Below are positions 22,382-34,300 of a stretch of DNA of 64,000 bases, one piece after another. The DNA is taken from contig OX421965.1 in the NCBI GenBank assembly GCA_949128115.1, forward strand, positions 45,623,257 to 45,687,256, given 5' to 3'. The notes beneath the pieces are model-generated. The model was not told where the DNA came from, searched no databases, and saw only the letters and a list, made by a program, of their open reading frames with translations. How positions within the stretch are numbered: position 1 is the first letter of the stretch; the number at the start of each line of letters is the position of its first letter. The position numbers were made by a program, and so were the translations under genes. The stretch is from Anaspis maculata (taxonomy: Eukaryota; Arthropoda; Insecta; Coleoptera; Scraptiidae).

Positions 22382-25300
22382 CTGAAAAATAAGACAGTTC
22401 AATAATTAATTCTTATGTTTAATAGAATTCCTCCATTAAAGTTCATGTTCATGTCTCTATTGTGTATGCTGTAAATGTAGCATGTTACTTTTTGCTACAA
22501 CCCAAAATTAGCAGCTTTATTCACCTAAGAATTATTGAGTTATGTTTTTTGATCATTCAACGTCATAGTGCGGTCGGTGCACATTAAAAAATGGTACTAT
22601 ACGGCATTTAATGATACAGAAAATTCCTTTTGTATGAGTGTTCTACAAGGTCTATCAAACGATATTGGAAGGAGCTTCCCCTTAGGGGGGCCGCAGGGAG
22701 GCCTGTCAAGTTGACGGTCCAAGAACTCCTACCAAACCATCTTTCAATTTCGTTGTATCACTCAAATGGGGATGATGTGACTCCATTGTGAATCTCGATG
22801 GCATTGGTCGCCATGTCTCTTTCATCCTTCATGCTTGAAAAAATAATTTCTTTGGGAGAAAGAAAGTCGGAGAAATCAATTTTTATTTTTTTGTACATAC
22901 AAGAGGATGCGAAGTTGGCATGTTTTGTGTCTTAACCTGTTATTTGGCATTCCCAAAATCCTATTATGAAGTCAATTTTTCAAATTCTCAATTTTGGGTT
23001 GATTGGTAGGCTAAGAAGTAGGTATTTTCTAACATCCAGTTCAGACGTACTTTTTTCAGTGTTCAACTGGAGGTTATTGAAATCATCATCAGGGGCCCTA
23101 TTCTTGAAACGGGGAACAGAGTTCACGTGTGTAGTTGCTAGGCAAGGGCCAATCATAGCTCTCCTTGCATAGCAACACCGCATGAGAACTTTGTTCCCTG
23201 TTTCAAGAATAAGGCCCCAGGGGTGGATACATTGAACTATTTTCTAAACATAATGTCGAGAAAATCAATTCTAAACTGCGCGCATCGTCAGCCTTAACTA
23301 ATATGAAAACAGCCTGAACAAACTCAAAACTGACTAAAACTCTGAGTGCTGACTCAGAATTGAATGTCGAACCACATGATGAGTGTTTCAGGCAGTTTTG
23401 AATTCGTTTAGGCTGTTTTCATATAAGTTTAGACTGGTGATGCTCAGCGTTTTCCCTGACAAGCGTAGTAGGCATCGCAATTCGACTGACCGGAAGAAAA
23501 ATAATTTGTGTATTCTCCATGTGCGGTTCAGGATTGATTTCTTTGACATAATGTTTAGAAAATAGTTCAGTCTATCCACCCCTGCGATTATTTCAGTAAC
23601 GTCCAGTTGGACATTGAAAAAAGTACGTCTGAACTAGATGTTGAAAATACCTAATTATTAGCCTACCAATCAGCCCAAAATTGAGAATTTGAAAAATTGA
23701 CTCCATAATAGGATTTTGGGAATGCCATATAACAGGTTAAGATACAAAACATGCCACCTTTCCCGTCCTCTTGTATATATAAAAAAATAAAAAGTAATTT
23801 CTCTGACCTCCCGAAGAAATTATTTTTTCAGGCATGAAGGATGGGAGAGACATGGCGACCAATGCCATCGAGATTCACAATGGAGTCACATCATCCCCAT
23901 TTGAGTGATATGCAACGAAACTGAAAGATGGTTCAGAGAAGTTCTTGGACCGTCAACTTGACAGGCCCCCCTGCGGCCCCCCTAAGGGGACACCCTTCTA
24001 ATATCGTTCGTTAGGTCTTGTAGAACACTTATGCAGAAGGAATTTCCTGTATCATTAAATGCCGTATAGGAATGGCTACCAACCCCACTATCAGCCTGAT
24101 TCCGCTACAAGGGTTCAATGACTCATTTACATAACCTGTAACAGCAACACGTGTCAGTGTACAAGTCTGGATCCGTATATTTCGTGCGTGGGGCCGAAAA
24201 CGCAACGGAGCGAGCAGAGTAGTGAGACTCTGATGTATGGAATAGTTTCGTACGGCCGAAATGTCACGTGACTTTTCCAAAATGTGGTACTCTGATCGCA
24301 GTCCGCAGTGCAACCGCAAACAGCTCAGCCCCCACCATCCCTCACTTAATGGTAGCCCTACATTGAGCATCAAAAGTAGCAGCTTTTTCTGCTGCAGAGT
24401 TCTGATTGGAACTGACGCCTGTTATTGCTGTCAGTGACCAACATTTGACCAATGAGAGCTCGGCAGCAAAAAAAAGCTGCAGCATTTGATGCATTTGATT
24501 TTACATTGAGCATCAAATGCTGCAGCTTTTTTAGCTGCCGAGCTCTCATTGGTCACATGTTGGTCATTGACAGCAATTTCAGGGGTCAGTTACAATCAGA
24601 ACTCTGCTGCAAAGAAAGCTGCAGCATTTGCTGATCAATGTAAGGCCAGCATAACGCTTCTTGGCGGTAGACACATGGCTGCCGCTTCCAATCAAACACC
24701 CTAAGTGTAAGGGAGACAAATGCAAAAATATAAGAGGTGGTACCTGAATGCAGCGCTTCTCCCCAGAAAATATTGAAAACAATAAGAAAACCGACATCAG
24801 CCGAACGATCAACGTTATTTCCCCTTGGCGGAAGTGGTTCATCGAAGTACTGAAATAGGAATTCCATGAGAAGGAAACGAAACGCTTCAAAGCGGAACCG
24901 CCAAATGCGTTTCCAAACATCAGAGTCCCACTACAGGCTGCTGGTTTCCGGTTTCGGCGCCCATAACCTCTTTTTGTTGTATTCTCGGCTTCACGCTTGA
25001 AAGGTACAGATCCAAACTTCTACACTAACGTTAGCGTTGCTGTTATAGGTTTATGTAAATGGCACTTGATACCGACGCCGGTGAATGCTTTTCTTCACTA
25101 TACCGGAGATTTTGCCAAATCCCTATACAGGGTGTTTGCAAACTTGGGGTAGAAAATGAAACCGCAGTTAGGGAAATGCTCCAAAAGTGCCAGAAAAATG
25201 TTGAAAAAATGTATGATTATTTTTGGAAATATGGAGAGTCAAAAGGTGGGTCCTTCGACCCCTTCTGTTTTCGTTATTTTGACAGAATTTAGTAAACTCT

Positions 25301-28300
25301 TTTCATCGAACCAAAAATCTAATTTTTTCAACCTTTGAATGTGTTTTGTAATTTTGTTTAGTGTACAGGGTGAGTCATAAATCCTAAAAATCTATTTTTT
25401 GAGTTTTTCCTCGAAAATGCTCGTGAAAAGTTCTAGAGGTTATAAAACTGATGTAGAGCAACAAATAACACAAATAGCTCCCATATGAAATTTTCTGCAA
25501 GCATTTTTGAAGAAAACTGGATTTTCAGGATTTAAGTACCAGTACCATTCACTCAGTATACTGCCGTGCTAAGCCTAAAGCGCGTATCTACATTTTGATA
25601 AATTTGATACACTGTATTTTTATGCTCATATTTTAAGGGCTATGATGTTCGTGATCATGTGGTTATGATTATACATGATAGCGTAATAATTAGACTTCTC
25701 AAATAACTGTTTTATTAATATTATACTATAACATAACGGCATAAAAACTTGGCATGAAACTGCAGTGTATCAAAATATAGATACGCGCTTTAGGCTTAGC
25801 ATGGCAGTATAATATACATATAAAATTGCAAAACACATTCAAAGGTTTAAAAACATTGCTTTTTGGTCTGTTGAAGAGAGTTTACTAAAATGTTTCAAAA
25901 TAACGAAATTAGAGGGGGTCGAAGGACCACCTTTTGACTCTTCATATTTTCAAAAATGAAAGCCCTCACTTTTTCAAACATTCTTCTGATTCTTTTGAAG
26001 CATTTTCATAACTGCCGTTCAATTTACTACCTCAAGTTTACAAACACCCTGTATGTCCAACACAGGATAGGTAGGGATCTTTAACAACCACCAAAATCCA
26101 TGGGGTCGGCATCATTTCTCAAATTTACGTGCCACTTGACATACAACGCGCCCTTGCATTTAGCAAGCATTCCAACAACCAAGGAACTCGATTTTTCAGC
26201 ATCAAGCGGAATCGAACCCACGCCCACGACTCCGCTCGTGTCGGACACGACTACACGGCAGACTACTGCGCTAGTCAGCACACCATCGAGCTCCTCATGA
26301 GTTATGGTAACAAGGCTGGCTCAGTTTCTTGAGCTTAAAGGCCCAAACTTTCAATAGCCTCGAGGCCTAAACCTTCATTGGCTCAAAGGCCCAAACTTTC
26401 AATCACGCACGGACAAGCCAAATTTTTCGTATAATGCTCCCTTTAATACGTTCTTTAAGAAAATTAGATCCTTTTACGAATACAGGGTGATTCAGAAAGC
26501 TGTAAAATAATATCAAGCTTCTCAATCAGGTAAACTGAAGATCAATAATATATTCTAACACTTTCAAATCACTCAGTATTAAAAAAAATTAAGTGAGGTA
26601 AGGTAAGGTGAAAGGTAAAATATTGCCCCCGATTTCTTTGTCTGTCTGCGTTAACATGCATGTTACCTAGCCTAATGCAATGCTAATGCTGAATACTCAC
26701 GGATGAATTTCACATTTTTTGAAGTGATGCCATAGAGTTGGTTCAAAACACTGTAACATTTTCTCATACTGAAGACAAAGAGACACAATACCCTGGGGGT
26801 TAGCGCACACCCTGTGCAGACGGTGGAAATACCGCACGTAGAACGCACGGAAAGCAAAATACAGCTGGACTGGATCGTCAAACAGGTAGCAAAACGGGGC
26901 AGCTATAAAAATAGATGTTGTTAGATACATTGAGGCACACGTGCAATTTTCATGCACGGTCTTGTACCGCCTACAGGTAAATTTAAGTGTTCGAGATGTG
27001 ACTTTGAGATCTGTCAGTTTAGTGAATGGATGAGTATTATATTTTTGCAGGCAAATATGGCCGAGTCCCCATGGAGCGTATTGGCGCAATGGAATCATGT
27101 AATTTCCATTGACGGTCCGCAATAAGTTGACCGTAATCCGTAATTCAATATACAGGGGTATTTTTTTAGTAATGTTATTATTCCAGAAGCTTCTGGTAAT
27201 GGTAAACAAAATTCGCAACTTTTCAACAAGAGCATGGCAGCATCTTGTAGTTTACAGTTTCAAGTTTTGTTTGACACCACAACCATGGTTGGCAGTCATC
27301 AACTTCGTGTACACGGTGCCAAGAGACTGAAAGTTGCAAATTTTTTGTTTCTTCTTTTTTTTTTCTTTTTTTTTTTTTTGTTTTTTTTGTTTTTTTGAAT
27401 GTTTTACGACGCATCAACTACGAGGTTATTAGCGTCGACGGGACATTCAGTGGGTTTTTGGTACACGTTTTTTAATTATACTTGAATTGCCTACTGTTAA
27501 CTATGTGAGGCCTCAGTACTCTGATAGCACTCAACTCTGTAGTCAGAAATCCATTTTTTCTGTAACCGCTGTAGTCAGACAGGTGCAGATATGGCATAGT
27601 AAGGTCGGAACAATTTTTGGAATAATCGGACAACACAAAATATCCATGGACGAGGCGGGATTCGAACCCGCGCGGTAGATCACGACTGGCTTGGCGCGCT
27701 AACACCAAAACCACTCGGCCACCGCCGCTCCGTTTCTTCATTTTGAAATTCAAAATTTTCCATTTCTGTACCAATTCACTTGAAACTTGTAATAAACTGA
27801 AACCTAAAATTTGAATTTTGATACGGTGAAAGCTGTCTTTGTGCAACATAAGGGCGATGACCGCCATTTTCCAAAAAAAGCTTTTCATCAGAAATGCAGT
27901 GCTCGGCAGGTGTCACAGAATCTCGAGACGTAACTTCACTGCAGACATTTTTAATTCTCTTCTCAAGATAATTAATGTCCCTGATTATGTCTGTGAATAC
28001 CTGGTCTTTGAGAATGCCTACAAAGATAAAACAAAGCGACTTTTTAACACTGTTTCCTTCTATGGCCAAGCACAACTTTTTGTTCTGTCGCACCGTGCAG
28101 ACAAAGTTGATGGCTGACAACTGTGGTTGTAGTGTCAAACAAAACTTGCCACTAAAAGTTACAATGGGCCGTGTGAATAAAAAGTAGCTTTTGCTCATTT
28201 CATTCCCCATCAAAACTGGACCAGAAAAAATATAACTTCTATATCCTAAAATGGTCCGTTAGTCCGGACGTTAAGGTCAAAATTTAGGGGGCACCGTTCA

Positions 28301-31300
28301 CTTTTATAACAAGCAATGCCACTTGGCATACCTGTTGCCGAGACTATGTTTGACCGATTAAGATCAGGAGCCAAAGTCGTAAGTGATGCAGGCGCCGTAT
28401 ACAGGGTGTCGTATAGAAAAAAAGTCAAAAATTCGTATATCATTAACCGAACCAGATGGATTCACATGAGTAGGCACATATATCCACAATATATTACCTA
28501 TCAAGGAAGAGTCAACGGTTTTGGAAAACCTTGAGCGGTTCCTGAAATATTCAGGAAAAACTGAATTTTCTTCTGAATATTTTATTTCTCGGTAAATCAG
28601 TGAATTTTCAAGATATCGAAGTGCAACTTGGTAAGTTTACGGCGAGTATTGTCATGAATAAAAAACGATCAGGAGCCAAATGCAGGGCCTGCTATTTCCA
28701 GAAGTAGGACAGTCAACTTTTTTTTTCTTCGTGACCGCCATCTTGAATCTGCGTTTTACTCAACAGTTGGAAAAGTGACAGTCGAATATGAGAATGTTGG
28801 CATCCGGTCACCCTATTATGAGAAAGATGGCCTTGAAGCAAGGTGAGGGTGTCTTCATCGAGAAAACATTGTCACCCAAGGTTTTTATGGTAATACGCAT
28901 TTGCAGCGCCTGTGATGGCTAATGAGAGATTTGAAAGAGCAGAGTGAGTTCTTTGTCACAATTCTACATTCATTTTGAGCTGAATTACCAAAATTCATGA
29001 TGATCGGTCCAAAGGTAAACTCTTGATGGTTTGCTGAACAAAATAGGTGGCGCTTTTTGGTGAGAAATGCAAAAAAAATCGAGCGATCATCATCATGTCA
29101 TCCCTCACTAAGAGAAGGCTGTTGCAAAAACTTAAACAAATCAACGCTGGAATGTTTCGTGAGATTGAAGTCTATATTCTTGAGGCAATAAATGTTGAAC
29201 ACATGCGTCCGGTTACCAGAGAGAAGACATGGAAGGCGTGCATGCAGAAAAAAAATTAAAAATTCTAATCACATATTTCATTCAGAAACTCATTAAAAGT
29301 TGATGACTAACAATATTACATCCATTTTGAGACTTAGTACCAAAATTCATCATCATCGATCCAGAGACACAATTTTAGTAGCTTTTTGAAAATAATACGT
29401 GGCTCAGAACTCGGAAAAAACTTTCTGCATGCAAGTCTCTCATGTCTTCTCTCTAACAAAGGGACACATGTGTCCAACATTTTATGGCTCAAGATTATAG
29501 GGCTGACTCTCCCAAAACATTTCAGCGTTGATTAGTTTCAGTTTTTGCAATAGCCTTCTCTTAGTGAGGGCTGACATGATGATGATTGCTCGATTTTTTT
29601 CGCATTTTTCACCAAAAAGCGCCACATATTTGGTTCAGCAAGCCACCAAAAATTTACCTTCAGACCGATCATCATGAATTTTGGTAATTCAGCTCATAAT
29701 GCATGTAGGATTGTGACAAAGGGCTCGCTCTGCTCTTTGAAGTCTTTGATGAGCCATCAAAGGCGCTGCAAATGCGTATTACCATGAAAACCTTAGGTGA
29801 CAATGTTTTCTCGATGAGGACACCCTCACCTTGCTTCAAGGCCATCTTTTTCTTGATAGGGTGACTGGATGCCAACATTCTCACATTCGACTGTCACTTT
29901 TCCAACTGTTGAGTGAAACGGAGATTCAAGATGGCGGTCACGAAGAAAAAAAAGTTGACTGTCTTACTTCTGGAAATAGCAGGCCCTGCATTTGGCTCTT
30001 GATCGTTTTTGATTCATGACCACACTGGCCATAGAACTACCAAGTTGCATTTCGATATCTTGAAAATTCACTAATTTACCGAGAAATAAAGTATTTAGAA
30101 GATAATTCAGTTTTTCCTGAATATTTCAGGAACCGCTCAAGATTTTCGAAAACCGTTGACTCATTCTTGATGGGTAATATATTGTGAATATATGTGCCTA
30201 TTCACGTGGATTCATCTGGTTTGGTTAATGATATACGAATTTTTTACTTTTTTTCTATACGACACCCTGTATACGACGCCTGCATTGCTTGCGACTTTGG
30301 CTCCTGATCTTAATTGGTCAAACATGGTCTCGGCAATAGGTATGCCAAGTGGCACTGCTTGTTATAAAAGTGAAGGGTGTTATACCTTAACATCCGGACT
30401 ACGTTGAGACGTTACAAAGTTGAATTTTTAATATCGATTTTGTTGACATAACTTTTGAACCTTCCAACCGATTTTGTTCAAATTTGAAGTAAAGAATAAC
30501 AATAATGTAAAAAAATAACTAATGGGGTAGAAAACAGGAGATAAAAATAAGGACACCCTCCCCCATTATCTACGTCCTTGAATATTTTTTTTCAACACGT
30601 TACCATTGTTTGATTAAGACCTATTTCAGTAAACTTTGGTTCAAACTTGAACAAAATAGGCAAATGTAATTTGTATGTTCACTGCATAGTGACGGTATTC
30701 TGATATTAGGCGAATCATGAGGAAACGAAACTTTTCAAATATTGGCGTATGTATGCGCACATGCCTGCAAGAAATAGTCTATAACGCGATTCCATTAACG
30801 CTAATCCACTCTATGCTTCATGGAGACTAGGCCTGAAGACACGGTGGTGTATATTGTATATAATACCTATAATAGGTCTAGAGGTGATGAAACAAGCCGG
30901 TCTGCCGCTTCTCCTTTGTACTACAGGCTACATTACATGCACAAGAGCTTATTATAATATGGTCATCGGTCCAAGTTTTCCCTCTCTTTAAATAGTAGTT
31001 TTCATCAGGTCTAGAGCGCATGCTCACGAGTCACGTTCCTTGCCGGTCGGCAAAAATTCGACCTTCTCGTGCTTGCCAGACTCTCGCAGCTCTGTGATCA
31101 CTCTCCCCACTCTATACCTCTAGTGCTAGCCGACCCGAACTGTCAAATCTTGCGCATGCCCACCGAAACACAAAATTGTTATGAAAACTACTATGCCTTC
31201 TAGCATGGCGTCTGAATGTTTCATCACCTTTCTCTGCTTTGGTGAACAGGAGAAGCTCGACCATATTTTAAAGTGGCTCGTTGCGTCACCTATAGGTATT

Positions 31301-34300
31301 ATCATTGTATTATCATTGTGTATTATCTACCAATGGCTCAATTTCAAGTCCGACTTGCAACCCGCGTTGGCGCGCAGCGAGGCGCAAGCATCTACAGGGT
31401 GATTCACCACCAAATGAACATAGCCTAAGGGTAGATTCAGTTTATTTAGGCGAACCAGGATCTGGCTTTGGAATTTTTCTAACACTGTTCGTTTCGAAGC
31501 TACAGGGTGATCATTTATTTTGTCGAATTATTCGATAAGCCGTATCTTCAGAATGATCCAATAGATTCGACTGAAATTTTGTGGGTTAATTCTTCTATTG
31601 ATAGCTGACACATCGCCTTATCAAACAGTTTGAAATTTCCAGGGCCGGTCTTGGAAAAAAACTTTGAAGCTTAAAAAAAAGACATTCTGTATGCATATTT
31701 TTTTAAATTAATTTTCGAATTCAGAAACTGCATAAAAAATGCTATTGATATCGCGAAAAAAATTGCTTGGCACCATTGAGCTGTCAAGAAAATTTTGATA
31801 GTTATGATTTTTGAGGTTAGGATTTTTTGTACTTGAATTAATATTCTCAAATATTTGCAAATGATCTATTATGGCCCTAAATTTTAGCCGTTTCGTCAGA
31901 AAAATAAAAAAGACATTTTTCTCGTTTTCTCAGTAGTGACTGTTCAGTAGTATCTAATTCTATTCCAAATTGAGCTCAAGTGCAGGGACATGAATCATTT
32001 GTAAATATTTAAAATTGATAATTTACAAAAATCCCAACCTCAAAAATCTTCAAGATTATCAAAATTTTCTTGACAGCTCAATGGTGCCAAGTAATTTTTT
32101 TCGAAATATTAACAGCATGTTTTATGTAGTTTCAGAATTTGAAAATGAATTTGGAAAAATATGCATAGAGAAAATCTTTTTTTGGAAAAAGTTTTCAAGT
32201 TTTTTTTTCAAGGCCGGCCCTGGAAATTTCAAACTGCTTGATAAAGCGATGTGTCAACTATCAATAGAATAATTAACCTAAAAAATTCCAATCGAATCCA
32301 TTGGATCGTTCTAAAGATACGGCTAATTAAAAACTTTGACAAAATACATGTATCACCCTGTAACTTCAAAACGAACAGCCTTACAGGAATTTCAAAGCCA
32401 GATCCTGGTTCGCCTGGAAAAACTGGACATATCCTTAAGCTATGTCCATTTGGTGGTGAATCACCCTGTATATGCTCTGCGCTCTGGTCATTGGTAGAGA
32501 GGAATCACGTGACCACTTGCGCCACCGCGCCACGCTGTGTGGGTTGCAAGTCGGACTTGAAAAATACAGGTTTCCTAAATTGAGCGTCTCTTTCTGGCCC
32601 GTGACGTCACGTTCGATTGCGCAGTAAATCGTCGCAGTCCTAGTGTGCCAACATTGCCCCGATGCCATAAGCCGAACGTGTGTTTTGATGGTTTTATTAT
32701 TGGTATTTATACAGTTTTCACAAGTAGTTATGGAAAATAAATGTTGTGGGCCCACTATGCAAGTCCACAAGTTATACAGCGAATGTGTCTCTAAGCATGG
32801 ATCCATAAAATACGACGTGACACTCGAAGAAGCAAAAAGAACCACAAGCCCTTCAGCGTTATAATAGTAGGGAGCTTCCTGCTTAGTTTATCAAGTATCA
32901 ATAATTCAAGGGTACACTTGGCCACATTTCTGCATCAAACACTTCAAATTTATAGTGATGGTCATAATACACCATAACAAATATTAAAAGTGGGACATGG
33001 GACACGCATTTACCTGGGCCGCTATTCCTGAATCGTGTGAGAAAAGTCCCTGGGAGTGAAATACATTCCGCAGTACACTGATGTAGCGAATGTTGCCTAA
33101 AATCGTGGTTTTTAGGCAACTTTCGTTACAGAAGTGTAGTACGGATTATATAAAACTCCCAGGGACTTTTCTTACACGATTCAAGAATAGCGGCCCTGTG
33201 CTTTCTGCGCACGTCCATATATCGTTAATATATCCATTACAAATATAGTTGTATACGCGCATCAAATGCCTCTCTGGCAAATTCTTCTCTGCGGAATATT
33301 CATTTGCAATATTCATTTAGAAGTACGTTATATTTTTTAGCGACTTTCCCAGCATGGTTGGCTTCAAAAGTCAAAAAATAAAACGCACTTTTAACACGGC
33401 GGAGCAATGTAAATACAAATGGCGCGATCACTCATGGCACTCTGTGCGCAGAACGTGCCGAAAACAGTTGCGCGGAATCGTGGATTCTCCATCTCTCTTT
33501 TGAGGAAACCTGTATTGAGCCGCTCAACTATTAGGCCACGTATACGTGACCAGCTCGAACAGTGGCACCATCAAGTGTTTAGTCGAAATTGCGTGCTATC
33601 CACCTAGACCCAAGTTTGGTACACCTGCCATTTACGCATGTGCGGGTGCCAAACGGTGCTTTCCATCTACGTGTTCCTACTCGGTTCTGTGCCGTTCATT
33701 GGATCACCTAAAATTTTGTGCCACACTATGGAACATGTGCCGTCTGGTGGTATTTGTACCGTCTAGGTGGAAAGCACCCATTGCGAATAACCAACCCCTA
33801 GCCTTCCTTACCATTAGCCGACTTACTATTGCCGACACATAAAAGTGAACGACAGATGAATTATTTACCCTTTTGTCCCGAGTATGAAGCTTAAGAGTTA
33901 TCCAGATGCTGAAGGATGACCCATTAGCCTTACTGCACGCACCTTGAATTTTCCAGCATGGGAATGACTTGCGTCTTGGAGGAAATTCCAAAAATCATCC
34001 ATCTGTGACATCTGTCGTTCACTTTTATGTGTCGGCAATAGTGCAATCACTTACCATACATGGCAAATCCATGGTACGGTATCACGCCACTTGGCGGGAA
34101 AACGATGGTATTTTCCTGCGTATTTTGCTTTCCTTTAACAACAACTTGCATAAAACCGGGCTGTGTCGACAGTTCTTTTAAAATCTCGGTATCCCTGGAA
34201 AAGCACAGAAGAACCTGATACAGCACATCTTCGAAAACAAAATACTGATCGTCATTGGACGCCGTCAGATTTATATCTTTGATAATCAGTTTGTCGATCA

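Noticed and set aside
26902..27218. Upstream extension of the frame containing TBC1D19 exon 7
   Set aside because: The part beyond 26902 does not resemble TBC1D19, while a good acceptor at 26902 restores phase with exon 6; the extension is intron.
27223..27417. Lysine/glutamate-rich small protein on the minus strand
   Set aside because: It is a translation of the poly(A)-type tail of the SINE at 27355-27731.
27650..27731. Candidate tRNA gene on the minus strand
   Set aside because: A and B boxes are present, but the sequence runs on into a 300-bp non-tRNA body with an A-rich tail and flanking short duplications, so it is a SINE head.
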